A DNA stretch of 64,000 nt from JAJEFO01 sp965221845 (GTDB taxonomy: Bacteria; Pseudomonadota; Alphaproteobacteria; Rhodobacterales; Rhodobacteraceae), in the NCBI GenBank assembly GCA_965221845.1, contig OZ244919.1, positions 3,410,001-3,474,000 on the forward strand. The letters run 5' to 3'. The position numbers and the translations under genes are program-made. A model generated the notes under the pieces. That model was not told where the DNA came from and made no database searches. It was given only the letters and a program-made list of their open reading frames with translations. Of the stretch, positions 29,554 to 38,517 are shown piece after piece; the first letter of the stretch is position 1, and every line of letters begins with the position of its first letter.

Positions 29554-30593
29554 TGCGGCAGGTACACGCGTTCGCCGCGCGCTCCAAGGGACGTCAGGAT
29601 CTCGTAACCGATCGTCCCGGCGGCGTTGGCAAGGGCGTCAACCGGAAGGTCCGGGCCGATGACCTGCATGGATTCCGGGGCCTCGGGCAGCCCGCTCACG
29701 TCAACGGTGACAAGGTCCATCGATATGCGCCCGATCACGGGGCAGGGCGTGTCTCCGGCGAGGGCCACGGCTCCGGGCGCCGCCGACCGCAGGAGGCCGT
29801 CCGCGTATCCGGCGGAGATCGTGGCAACCCTGGTCGCTGCCGTCGCGGTCCAGGCATTGCCGTACCCCACGGTTTCGCCGGGCTGCACGGTCCTTGTCTG
29901 GATCACCGGAACGTCAAGACGGATCACCGGCCGCGCATCCGCGAACGGCCTGCCTCCGTAGAGGCCGATTCCCGGCCGTGTCAGGTCAAGATGGTATTCC
30001 GGCCCGAGGAGGATCCCGCCGGTGGCGGAAAGCGAGCGGCGGGACGGGATTCCGTCGGTCATCCTGCGAAAGGCCTCAAGCTGGCGCGCGTTCATCGGAT
30101 GGCCGGGCTCGTCGGCGCAGGCGAGGTGGCTCATGACGAGAAGCGGCCCGGACTCCGGGAGCTTTCCCCTGCAGTCGTTCCAGTCGGAAGGCTCGAAGCC
30201 GAGACGGTTCATGCCGGTGTCGAGCTGGACGCCAAAGGGATGGGCCGGCGTGTTCGCGGCATGGCGCGACATCTGCTCCGGCGCGTTCAGCAGGGGGACG
30301 AGGCGCGCGGAGGCCAGCGCATCGGACTCGCCTTCCATGTGGCCGGCAAGGACATAGATGTCGGGCTGGCCGCCGAGCGCGTCGCGGAGCGCGACGCCCT
30401 CCTCGGCAAGGGCGACGAAAAAGCTTCTCGCGCCCGCTGCCGCAAGCGCCTCCGCGGTTCGTGCCGCTCCCATGCCGTATGCGTCCGCCTTGACGACGGC
30501 GGCCGTCTCGACCTCGCTTCCCGAGAGGGCGTCAAGGGCGCGCCAATTTGCGCAAACGGCGTCGAGGTCGATGGTAAGGCGCGCGGCTCCCAT
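29550..30593 (-). CDS. alr: Alanine racemase
   Basis: A 347-residue PLP enzyme that makes D-alanine for peptidoglycan. AAVVKADAYGMGA near residue 30 carries the PLP lysine; TISAGYADGLLR near 235 carries the second catalytic tyrosine; GRISMDLVTVDVS is the C-terminal family block. I use the ATG at 30593 (MGAARLTIDLDAV), which places the enzyme start as in the family; an in-frame ATG at 30623 adds ten residues. Neither has a strong ribosome binding site. The stop overlaps the mlaE-like start. Confidence 0.93.
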   Translation of the reverse strand: MGAARLTIDLDAVCANWRALDALSGSEVETAAVVKADAYGMGAARTAEALAAAGARSFFVALAEEGVALRDALGGQPDIYVLAGHMEGESDALASARLVPLLNAPEQMSRHAANTPAHPFGVQLDTGMNRLGFEPSDWNDCRGKLPESGPLLVMSHLACADEPGHPMNARQLEAFRRMTDGIPSRRSLSATGGILLGPEYHLDLTRPGIGLYGGRPFADARPVIRLDVPVIQTRTVQPGETVGYGNAWTATAATRVATISAGYADGLLRSAAPGAVALAGDTPCPVIGRISMDLVTVDVSGLPEAPESMQVIGPDLPVDALANAAGTIGYEILTSLGARGERVYLPQ

Positions 30594-30744
30594 GCCCGGC
30601 GGTGTCGGACACGGGGCGCGCATCGTCAACCCCGGATCCCGGATCGGCAGCGGGCTGGGGATGACGCTCTTGACACTGGAATGCCGGGCTGACAGCAAGG
30701 CCGCGGCGCGAGCGTGCGAGTTTCCGGGGCGGAAAGGAACGGCC

Positions 30745-31254
30745 ATGACGGGATCCAGAGCCATGGCCGCGGCCGCGTTCGCGATGTCCATGCCGTTCGC
30801 CTTGCAGGGCGCCGCGGCGGCACAGGAGGCAGGCAGCTACCGCAGCGCGCACAGCTACGTCCGGGACTACGTCACGATCGATCATGCGGGGCTTGCGTTC
30901 ACGGGCGGGACGCTCGTTGGAACCAGCACGGTCCTGGAAAGCAGCGGCCCGCCCTTCGCCAAGGGCGAGACGCGCGTCGGGAGGTGCGTCGTGTTCGCGC
31001 GCTCTTCGCGGGACGGCGCCGTTGACCTGGAGTCTCCGTGCATGCTGTCGGACGGCGCCGGTGACGAGATATACCTTCTGGCCCGTCGGCAGGCCGGGGA
31101 CATGGCGGAGGGCGGCGGCGGCGCGGGCCGCTTCGAGATCATGGGCGGCACCGGGAAATACGCCGACGTTTCGGGTGAATGCGATTACGTGACGCGGTAC
31201 CTTCCCGCGGGCCACGTCGAAGTCTCCAGCGAATGCACGTGGCGCAGGCCATGA
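30745..31254 (+). CDS. Secreted protein with allene-oxide-cyclase-barrel-like repeat motif
   Basis: A 169-residue product with a clear signal peptide (cleavage probably after AAAAQ near residue 27) and a good ribosome binding site, GGAAAGGAAC. The mature part contains FEIMGGTGKYADVSGECDYV, similar to the GGTGKYAGIxG motif of dirigent/allene-oxide-cyclase-fold beta barrels, and paired cysteines. It is likely periplasmic or exported. Function unknown; the fold assignment is an inference from one motif. Confidence 0.7.
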   Translation: MTGSRAMAAAAFAMSMPFALQGAAAAQEAGSYRSAHSYVRDYVTIDHAGLAFTGGTLVGTSTVLESSGPPFAKGETRVGRCVVFARSSRDGAVDLESPCMLSDGAGDEIYLLARRQAGDMAEGGGGAGRFEIMGGTGKYADVSGECDYVTRYLPAGHVEVSSECTWRRP

Positions 31255-31438
31255 CGCCCCTTCGGGACGCGGTCGCCGTCCAGCGCCCGCCTGCAGGCCC
31301 CGCGGCCTGAAGGTTCCCGCCCTGAATCGAAATGGATGAGCCAGGGTGTTGCCCGGGCCCTGCGCGGCTCGAGCCCCCCCCCTGACGGGACGGACCCGGA
31401 AGGCCGGGACGGGCGGCCGAAGCCGGTGCGCTGACCCG

Positions 31439-33499
31439 TCAAGGCCGCCGCCGGGCGTCCGGCATGCGCCTCCGGCGACCGGCCGCAGGGCCGGCGCGCC
31501 CGCCGCCGCCAGCGTTGAAGCGGACGTCCGGAAGCTCCGGCAGGTGCGGAAACGGGTCTGACGCATGCGGGATCGCGTTCGCCGCCACGAAATGCTCCTG
31601 GAATCTCGGCTCGATCGCGGTCTCGACCTTCTGGATCCGAAGCGCTTCGGCCTCGATCCTGGCCCGGGCCGCGATGTTGCAGAGGGCGATTCGCGCGCCC
31701 GTTCCCGCGGCGTTCCCGACCGGCTTCACCTTGTCGGGATCGCAGTCGGGAATCATGCCGAGGACCATGGCATGCCTTGGCGAGACATGCGACCCGAACG
31801 CGCCTGCGAGCGCGATGCGGTCCACGCGCTCGACCCCAAGCTCGTCCATCAGGAGGCGCGCGCCCGCATAGAGCGCCGACTTCGCCAGCTGGATGGCGCG
31901 AATGTCCGCCTGCGTGACCGTGACGAGAGGGCCGCCGCCGTCACGCGCATCCCAGAGGACGTACGCGTTCGTGCGGCCGTCCGGGACGCAGAGATCCGAT
32001 CCGGTCTGCTCCGCCGAGCCTATCAGGCCCGATGCGTCCAGCAGTCCCGCCATGCGCATTTCGGCGACGGCCTCGATGATTCCCGAACCGCAGATGCCGG
32101 TGACGCCGGTCGCTGACGTCGCCTCGGCAAAGCCGGCCTCGTCAGACCAGAGGTCCGAGCCGATCACCCGGAACCGGGGCGCCTTCGTCTCCGGATCGAT
32201 CTCGACGCGCTCGATGGCGCCGGGGGCCGCGCGCTGGCCGGAGGAGATCTGCGCGCCCTCGAACGCGGGGCCGGTCGGGGAGGAGCATGCAAGGACGCGG
32301 TCCTTGCTGCCCAGCAGGATCTCGGCGTTCGTGCCGACGTCGCATATGAGAACCAGGTCCTCCGACCCGTAGGGCTCTTCCGAGAGCGCGACGGCGGCGC
32401 AGTCCGCTCCGACATGTCCGGCAATGCAGGGCAGCACGTATGCGGCGGCGGACGGGTTCATCGACGCCAGGCCGAGACCGGCGGCCTGCCTGGTGACCGC
32501 GTCCGAGGTGGCCAGGGCAAAGGGCGCCTGGCCGAGCTCCGCGGGACTGATGCCCAGGAGGAGGTGATGCATCACGGGATTGCAGACCACCACGGCCTCA
32601 ACGACCTGGCGTGGCGGAACGCCCGCCTCGGCCGCCAGGTCGAGCGCGAGCTGGCCGACGGCCTCGCGCACCGCCTGGGTCATTGCGCCTTCGCCCCCCG
32701 GGTTCATCATCGCGTAGGAGACGCGGCTCATCAGATCCTCGCCGAAGCGGATCTGGGGGTTCATCACGCCTGCCGATGCAAGCACCTGGCCGGTCGAAAG
32801 GTCGCACAGATGCGCCGAGATCGTGGTGGAGCCGAGGTCGATCGCGAGTCCGTGGAGGCGTCCCTCGAAGAGCCCGGGCCAGAGGTCGACAAGCTCCGGG
32901 GCGCCGCCGCGATGATCGCGCCGGACCGCAACCGTGACCTTCCGGCCGCCGGCGCGAAGCGCTGGCTGCAGCGAAGCGAGGAACGCCGGCCCGGCCTCGG
33001 CGCCGGAAATGCCCCAGTCGCGCCTGAGGGCCTCGCGAAGCCGCTGCAGGTCGCCCGTGGGCTCGTGCATGTCAGGTTCGCGCACTTCGACGTAGCGAAG
33101 GAGCGTCGCCGGATCCATCGTGATCCGGCGCTGGGTCGCGTCCTTGCGGACGACCTGCCTGTGGACCTGGCTCCCGGCAGGCACGTCGATGACGACGTCG
33201 CCCTGGATGCATGCCTGACAGCCGAGGCGTCGTCCCGCCTTGAGCCCGCGCCTCTCGTCATGCCGCGCCTCGACCCCGTTCCGGGCGGACAGCGCGTCTC
33301 TGTCGACGGTCACGCCGTGCTTGGGGAACGTCCCGAAGCCCGGCGTGACCTGGCACCTGGAACAGATCCCGCGGCCGCCACAGACCGAGTCAAGGTCGAC
33401 CCCGAGCTGCCGGGCCGCCGTCAGCACAGGCGTTCCGACCGGAACCCTCCCGCGCTTGCCGGACGGCGTGAAGATCACGAGTGCGGTGCTGTCACGCAT
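31439..33499 (-). CDS. ASKHA-domain corrinoid activator with 2Fe-2S domain (RACo/RamA-like, DUF4445)
   Basis: A 686-residue protein. The N-terminus is a plant-type 2Fe-2S ferredoxin: C-x5-C-x2-C in CGGRGICSRC plus a fourth cysteine in GCQACI. From about residue 215 an actin-like ATPase (ASKHA) domain follows: GLAIDLGSTTISAHLCD (phosphate 1), ICDVGTNAEILLGSKD (phosphate 2) and ALAGAFGSHVSPRHAMVLG. The family uses ATP to reduce inactive Co(II) corrinoid proteins back to Co(I). The adjacent methyltetrahydrofolate:corrinoid methyltransferase and MetF-like genes fit that role. The C-terminus ends in a basic tail. No corrinoid protein is encoded nearby. Confidence 0.88.
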   Translation of the reverse strand: MRDSTALVIFTPSGKRGRVPVGTPVLTAARQLGVDLDSVCGGRGICSRCQVTPGFGTFPKHGVTVDRDALSARNGVEARHDERRGLKAGRRLGCQACIQGDVVIDVPAGSQVHRQVVRKDATQRRITMDPATLLRYVEVREPDMHEPTGDLQRLREALRRDWGISGAEAGPAFLASLQPALRAGGRKVTVAVRRDHRGGAPELVDLWPGLFEGRLHGLAIDLGSTTISAHLCDLSTGQVLASAGVMNPQIRFGEDLMSRVSYAMMNPGGEGAMTQAVREAVGQLALDLAAEAGVPPRQVVEAVVVCNPVMHHLLLGISPAELGQAPFALATSDAVTRQAAGLGLASMNPSAAAYVLPCIAGHVGADCAAVALSEEPYGSEDLVLICDVGTNAEILLGSKDRVLACSSPTGPAFEGAQISSGQRAAPGAIERVEIDPETKAPRFRVIGSDLWSDEAGFAEATSATGVTGICGSGIIEAVAEMRMAGLLDASGLIGSAEQTGSDLCVPDGRTNAYVLWDARDGGGPLVTVTQADIRAIQLAKSALYAGARLLMDELGVERVDRIALAGAFGSHVSPRHAMVLGMIPDCDPDKVKPVGNAAGTGARIALCNIAARARIEAEALRIQKVETAIEPRFQEHFVAANAIPHASDPFPHLPELPDVRFNAGGGGRAGPAAGRRRRMPDARRRP

Positions 33500-33683
33500 C
33501 GGGCTTCCTGTCCCGCCCGCGCCGGCGCGCCTGCACGAACGGCCGTGGAAAGCCGTGCCGTCACGCGGGCGCCTGCCCGGGTTCCCATGCCGTCATCCGT
33601 CATGGCCGTGCCGTCCCGCCGGTGAAGCCTGGCTGTCGGCAGCGGGGCTTGCCCGGGTGCGTTCCGGTTCGCGCATGGCGATG

Positions 33684-34847
33684 TCAGGCCCTGCGCCGGC
33701 GCCGGCGTCTCTCGCGCCGTCCGCGGCCGTCGTCCCCGCCGCCTGCCGGCATGTTCATCCTGATCCAGTTGCCGCCCGACGGGTCGTTGCTGTTCAGGAA
33801 GTCGGCCGCCCTGACGGACAGGATTTCCTCCGAGGCGATGCCGGACGTCGGGGAAAGCCCCAGCAGGGGCGCCAGCCGCGCGGCGTCCGCGTCCTCCGGA
33901 AAGGTGATTCCCAGTTCCGCAAGCCTCGCGGCGCGCTCCCGGACCAGGGCCTCGGACGGGCCCATCCCCAGGAGGGGGCGCAGGGCGCGCAGGTCGACCC
34001 CCTCGGGCGCCGCGGCGCCGAGCGCCTTCAGGGCCTCGAGGCGCTCGCCGACAGCCTTGAGCGTGGGCGGCATCGCGACCGGGTTCATGATCGCGCTGGT
34101 CATGCCGTGCGAGGCGGCCATCGCCAGGAAGGCGTTGTTCATGCCGTGCCGGTTCGGCAGCCCGAACGAGATGTTCGATGCGCCGCAGGTGGTGTTGACG
34201 CCCAGCTCCTCGCGCAGGCGCCGCACCAGCGCGAAGACCTGCGTGCCTGCGGTCGCCACCGCGCCGACCGGCATCACGAGCGGGTCGACCACGATGTCCT
34301 CCGCCGGCATGCCGAAGTCGGCCGCCCTGTGGACGATTTTCCTCGCAACCTCGAATCGCACGTCCGGATCCTCGGAGATCCCCGTGTCGTCGTTCGAGAT
34401 GGCCACGACGGGAACGTTGTGCTTGCTGGCAAGCGGCAGGACCGCTTCCAGCCGTTCCTCCTCGCCGGTCACGGAGTTGAGCAGCGGCCGCCCCTCCGCG
34501 GCCTCGATCCCCGCCGCCAGCGCGCCGGGCACGGAACTGTCAATGCATAGCGGCACCTCGACGAGATCCTGCACCAGCCCGACCATCCTGCGCATCAGCG
34601 GCGGCTCGGTCTCGTTCGGATTCGGGTTCGAGTTGTAGACGACCCCGGCATTCACGTCGAGGACCTGCGCGCCGCAGGCCAGCTGCTCGACCGCGTCCCT
34701 CTCGACGGTCGAGAAGTCGCCCGCCTCCAGTTCGGCGGCGAGAATCCTGCGCCCGGTCGGGTTGATGCGTTCGCCGATCACGCAGAAGGGTTCGTCGAAG
34801 CCGATGACAACGGTCCTTGACTTCGATTCGAGGACGGTGCGTGCCAT
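33684..34847 (-). CDS. Methyltetrahydrofolate:corrinoid methyltransferase (pterin-binding)
   Basis: A 387-residue protein of the MeTr/AcsE and MetH pterin-binding group. VIGERINPTGRRILA near residue 26 and AQVLDVNAGV near 58 are the pterin-site blocks, followed by CIDSSVPGALAAGIE, NSVTGEEERLEAVLPLA and AISNDDTGI. It should pass methyl groups between a corrinoid protein and tetrahydrofolate. The last 20 residues are an odd run rich in glycine and arginine (GRGRRERRRRRRR), absent from typical members. It lies between the RACo-like gene and the metF-like gene. Confidence 0.88.
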   Translation of the reverse strand: MARTVLESKSRTVVIGFDEPFCVIGERINPTGRRILAAELEAGDFSTVERDAVEQLACGAQVLDVNAGVVYNSNPNPNETEPPLMRRMVGLVQDLVEVPLCIDSSVPGALAAGIEAAEGRPLLNSVTGEEERLEAVLPLASKHNVPVVAISNDDTGISEDPDVRFEVARKIVHRAADFGMPAEDIVVDPLVMPVGAVATAGTQVFALVRRLREELGVNTTCGASNISFGLPNRHGMNNAFLAMAASHGMTSAIMNPVAMPPTLKAVGERLEALKALGAAAPEGVDLRALRPLLGMGPSEALVRERAARLAELGITFPEDADAARLAPLLGLSPTSGIASEEILSVRAADFLNSNDPSGGNWIRMNMPAGGGDDGRGRRERRRRRRRA

Positions 34848-34877
34848 GGATCTGGCCTTCCGGAAATCACGGGTTCG

Positions 34878-35801
34878 TCAGGCGGTCAGGGCCGCCGCGC
34901 CGACCGCGCCGCGCGTGCGCGCCCACGCCGCGGCCGCATTGATGCCGCCGAGCGGGAAAAGGTGCAAGCAGGCAATCGCGGAATCCGGCGAGACCGCCTT
35001 GTGCCGGGCGAGCGCCTTCACCATCTCGTCCGGCTCGAAGGGAAGGAGCAGCTTGCCGACGTCCCTCGCGCGTCGCTGCAGCACCTTGAGGGACGGGCCG
35101 ACTCCGCAGGCGATCGCGTACCTGATGAGCGTCTGCAGCCGTGCGGGCCCGGCAATGCCGACATGGACCGGCAGGCCGATGTTCGCGCCTTCGAGGCCGT
35201 CCGCCCATTCGATGACCGGGCCGGCCTCGAAGGCGAACTGCGTGACCAGCGCCATCTCGGCGTCGGTGCGCTCGTTGAACTCGGACTTCCAGCGCATGGC
35301 GGCGTCGACGTTCCGGGTGCCGCCCTCGGGGTCGATGTCCCGGCTGCCTTCCGGGTGGCCGGCGACATGCAGGCGCCTGAAGCCGGCGGCGTCGAAGGCG
35401 CCTGACTCCAGGAGCTGCATCGAGCTGTCAAAGCTTCCGGCCGGGGACGCGACGCCGCCGGCAAGGACCAGGCCATCCTCGACGCCCGCCTCGCCCTGGT
35501 AGCGCGCGATCCAGTCTGCGAGCATCGGCCTGTCCCTGATGATCCGCGCCGGAAAATGCGGCATGACGCGAAAGCCCTCTGCGGAAAGGCGGGCAGCGGT
35601 CGCCACCATGTCCTCGATTGCCGTGCCCGGGACATGCGCGACGTAGACGCGGGTGCCGGACGGCAGGATCGCCCGGAAATCGCCGACCGCGGCCGCCGTG
35701 CGGGGCATGACCTCGATCGAGAAGCCGTCCAGGAGCTTCGAGACCCGGGGGTCGGCGGGCGCTGCGTGTCCGGGGCCGGCGCGCAGGCGCATCAGCGTCA
35801 T
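34878..35801 (-). CDS. Methylenetetrahydrofolate reductase-like protein
   Basis: A 307-residue TIM-barrel protein of the MetF superfamily. The start overlaps the stop of the upstream small gene by one base (TGATG). EVMPRTAAAVGDFRAILPSG, VYVAHVPGTAIEDMVATA, GLVLAGG, GHPEGSRDIDPEGGT and TQFAFEAGPVIEWADGL are the folate/flavin-binding blocks. It probably interconverts methylene- and methyl-THF, feeding or draining the neighbouring methyltransferase. Divergent from standard biosynthetic MetF. Confidence 0.85.
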   Translation of the reverse strand: MTLMRLRAGPGHAAPADPRVSKLLDGFSIEVMPRTAAAVGDFRAILPSGTRVYVAHVPGTAIEDMVATAARLSAEGFRVMPHFPARIIRDRPMLADWIARYQGEAGVEDGLVLAGGVASPAGSFDSSMQLLESGAFDAAGFRRLHVAGHPEGSRDIDPEGGTRNVDAAMRWKSEFNERTDAEMALVTQFAFEAGPVIEWADGLEGANIGLPVHVGIAGPARLQTLIRYAIACGVGPSLKVLQRRARDVGKLLLPFEPDEMVKALARHKAVSPDSAIACLHLFPLGGINAAAAWARTRGAVGAAALTA

Positions 35802-36124
35802 CAGGAAGCCTCCGGGCGTGCGGATGCCGGATCCCATCCGTCGTTTTCGACCAGGGCCGCAAGCCGTTCACGGCCGTACGCGCGCTCGATGCGCGCCGCC
35901 TCAGCCTTCGCTATCTCCTCCGCGGCCCCGTCGCGGCCGTCCTCGACAGCCTTTCGCCACTGCGAAAGGTAGGCGTCGCTGTCGCGCATCCCTGCCTTCA
36001 TGGCGGCGCGGTCGATCGCCTGCTCGAAACGCTCGGGCAGGGCGGCCTTCGCCCTGCGCCGACCCTTTCCCACGATGACCTGCGCGGGCATGTCCCGCCA
36101 GTAGACAATGGTGACCTCGGCCAT
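35801..36124 (-). CDS. Small 'virulence factor' family protein (PF13769-like) of the C1 cluster
   Basis: A 107-residue soluble protein beginning MAEVTIVYWRDMPAQVIVG, with KAALPERFEQAIDRAAMKAG and YGRERLAALVENDGWDPA. I recognise it as the family labelled virulence factor, which in Rhodobacterales often sits next to corrinoid/folate C1 genes. It overlaps the MetF-like gene by one base and is probably the first gene of that operon. The real function is unknown; the name is historical. Conserved linkage suggests an accessory role in methyl transfer. Confidence 0.7.
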   Translation of the reverse strand: MAEVTIVYWRDMPAQVIVGKGRRRAKAALPERFEQAIDRAAMKAGMRDSDAYLSQWRKAVEDGRDGAAEEIAKAEAARIERAYGRERLAALVENDGWDPASARPEAS

Positions 36125-36427
36125 TCGGCGCCCCTCGTTCCGCGCGTCTCTTAGCGCCGTCCGTTCGCGCCCGGAAGGCGATAATCGACTTCTTTCGAGG
36201 GCTCCGCGACCTCTCCCGTCGCGCGGGAACGAGGCCGGCGGTCCCCGGCGGATGCGCCGCGGGGCGGCCCGGCCGGGCTGGCGGCGGCGGATCCGCGGGA
36301 TGCCGCGGCGCCGTTCCGGGGCAACGACGCGGAGGGACTGCAGGATCTGCGCCGGACGGCGGGAACGGCCGGCCGCCGTCGCGCGAGCGGATGCCGGTCC
36401 GGGACACGCCCATGCGCCGGCCGCTGC

Positions 36428-36454
36428 TTGTCAAGCCCGGATCCCGGCTATAGG
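36428..36454 (+). promoter_or_regulatory. Candidate promoter for yajC-secDF
   Basis: TTGTCA (36428-36433) and TATAGG (36449-36454) with a 15-base spacer, 60 bp before yajC. The spacing is slightly short, so this is a weak call. The rest of 36125-36513 shows no gene. Confidence 0.35.
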
Positions 36455-36513
36455 GTGCGCGAACTCGGGCGAGGCGCGCCTCGCGCCTCGGATCAACCAC
36501 AAGGACACGTCCA

Positions 36514-36837
36514 ATGATCGTCACGCCTGCCTTTGCCCAGGCCGCTGGTGGAGGCGGCAATGCGCTCCTGACGCAACTGCCTTTCTTCATCCTCATCTTC
36601 GCGATCTTCTATCTGCTGCTGATCCGCCCGCAGAGAAAGAAGATGAAGGAACATCAGGCGATGGTCGCGGCGCTGCGGCGCGGCGACCAGGTCGTCACCC
36701 AGGGCGGCGTCGTCGGCAAGGTGTCGAAGGTCCGCGAGGATGGCGAAGTGGAGGTGGAGATCGCCGACGGCGTCAACGTCCGCGTGATCAGGAACACGAT
36801 CCAGACCGTTCTGTCCAAGACGGAACCGGCGAACTAG
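36514..36837 (+). CDS. yajC: Preprotein translocase subunit YajC
   Basis: A 107-residue single-span membrane protein. The short N-terminus MIVTPAFAQAAGG is followed by the helix FFILIFAIFYLLLIRPQRKK, whose RPQ(R/Q)KK end is the YajC signature, and a soluble domain with GDQVVTQGGVVGKVSKV. It joins SecDF in the accessory translocase complex and is cotranscribed with secD, which starts 8 bp after its stop. Confidence 0.96.
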   Translation: MIVTPAFAQAAGGGGNALLTQLPFFILIFAIFYLLLIRPQRKKMKEHQAMVAALRRGDQVVTQGGVVGKVSKVREDGEVEVEIADGVNVRVIRNTIQTVLSKTEPAN

Positions 36838-36845
36838 AGGCCCCG

Positions 36846-38513
36846 ATGCTGCAGATCGCCCTCTGGAAGCGGGTTCTGATTCTTGCAGTCTGCGCATCGG
36901 GCCTGCTGTTCTCCTTCCCGAACGGCTTCTATTCCCGCGTCGAGACCCGCAACGATGCCGTGGCCGCCATCGAGACCTTCGGCGCGACCTCGGAGCGCGA
37001 GGCCGCCGCCGCCGCGTGGCCCGCGTTCCTGCCCTCGACGCTGGTCAACCTGGGGCTCGACCTGAGAGGCGGGGCGCACCTCCTGGCCGAGGTGCATGTC
37101 GAGGACGTCTACGCAGACCGCATGGACGCCTACTGGCCGGAAGTCCGGCAGGCCCTGGTCGCGATGCGCGATCGTGTCGGGTTCGTTGAGCGCGTGGACG
37201 CCGCGCCGCGCGGCACGCTGCACGTGCGCATACAGCGCGCCGAGGCGATCGACGCGGCCCTGCAGGCGGTGCGCGACCTGGCGCGGCCCGTCGTCGGGCT
37301 GGCCGCGGGGATCGGCGCGACCGACATCGTCGCGTCGGGGGAGGGCGACGTCGTCGTCGTCGAGCTTTCGCCCGAGGAAAGGGCGGCCACCGACGACAGG
37401 ACCGTGCGGCAGGCGCTCGAGATCATCCGGCGGCGGATCGACGAAGTCGGCACGCGCGAGCCGTCGATCCAGAGGCAGGGCGCGAACCGCATCCTGATCC
37501 AGGTGCCGGGCGTCGGCTCGGCCGCCGAGCTCAAGGCCCTCATCGGGACGACGGCGCGCCTGACCTTCCATCCGGTGGTCAGCTCCACGGCGGATCCGGA
37601 CGCCAGGCCGGGTCCCGGGAACGTCCTGGTGCCGCACATGGATCGCGAGGGCGAGTTCTACGTCGTAGAGCGCACGGCCGTCCTGTCAGGCGAGGATCTC
37701 GTGGACGCGCAGCCCGCGTTCGACCAGAACGGGCTGCCATCGGTCACGTTCCGGTTCAATCCCGCAGGTGCGCGGACATTCGGCCAGTACACGAGCGAGA
37801 ACGTCGGCGCCCTGTTCGCCACGGTTCTCGACGGGGAGGTCATCACGGCGCCGCAGATCCGCGAACCCATCACCGGCGGGTCCGGCCAGATAACGGGCAA
37901 CTTCACGGTCCAGAGCTCGACCGAGCTTGCCATACTCCTGCGGTCCGGCGCGCTTCCTGCAGGGCTGACGTTCCTCGAAGAGCGGACGGTCAGTCCCGGG
38001 CTGGGCCAGGACAGCATCGACGCCGGGCGCATCGCCTGCGCGGTGGCGTTTGCCGCGGTGATCGTCTTCATGGCCCTTTCCTACGGCCTGTTCGGGGTTT
38101 TTGCGGACGTGGCGCTCATCGTGAACGTCGCGCTGCTCCTCGGGATCCTTTCGGCGTTCGGGGCGACGCTCACGCTCCCCGGCATTGCGGGAATCGTGCT
38201 GACGATCGGAATGGCGGTCGACGCGAACGTCCTGGTCTTCGAGCGCATCCGTGAGGAGCTGAAGACCGCGAAGGGGCCAAGCCGCGCCATCGAGCTCGGC
38301 TACCAGCGGGCGCTGTCCGCCATCATTGACGCCAACGTCACGACGGGAATGACGGCGGTGATCCTCTTCGCGCTCGGCTCCGGGCCCGTGAAGGGGTTTG
38401 CCGTCACCTTGATGTGCGGCATCGCCACGTCCGTCTTCACGGCGATCTTCGTGACGCGGCTCCTGATCGTGACGTGGTTCGAGCGGCGGCGTCCGCGGAC
38501 CATCAAGGTATGA
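36846..38513 (+). CDS. secD: Protein translocase subunit SecD
   Basis: A 555-residue RND-type protein. It has a first helix near 8-25, the D1 motif NLGLDLRGGAHLLAEV, a large periplasmic head (about 75-370) and five further helices at the C-terminus. GLTFLEERTVSPGLGQDSI precedes the second helix, and MAVDANVLVFERIREEL is the D4 motif carrying the proton-relay aspartate. The length is in the short SecD range. It uses the proton motive force to help pull secreted proteins through SecYEG. Confidence 0.96.
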   Translation: MLQIALWKRVLILAVCASGLLFSFPNGFYSRVETRNDAVAAIETFGATSEREAAAAAWPAFLPSTLVNLGLDLRGGAHLLAEVHVEDVYADRMDAYWPEVRQALVAMRDRVGFVERVDAAPRGTLHVRIQRAEAIDAALQAVRDLARPVVGLAAGIGATDIVASGEGDVVVVELSPEERAATDDRTVRQALEIIRRRIDEVGTREPSIQRQGANRILIQVPGVGSAAELKALIGTTARLTFHPVVSSTADPDARPGPGNVLVPHMDREGEFYVVERTAVLSGEDLVDAQPAFDQNGLPSVTFRFNPAGARTFGQYTSENVGALFATVLDGEVITAPQIREPITGGSGQITGNFTVQSSTELAILLRSGALPAGLTFLEERTVSPGLGQDSIDAGRIACAVAFAAVIVFMALSYGLFGVFADVALIVNVALLLGILSAFGATLTLPGIAGIVLTIGMAVDANVLVFERIREELKTAKGPSRAIELGYQRALSAIIDANVTTGMTAVILFALGSGPVKGFAVTLMCGIATSVFTAIFVTRLLIVTWFERRRPRTIKV

Positions 38514-38517
38514 CGCA

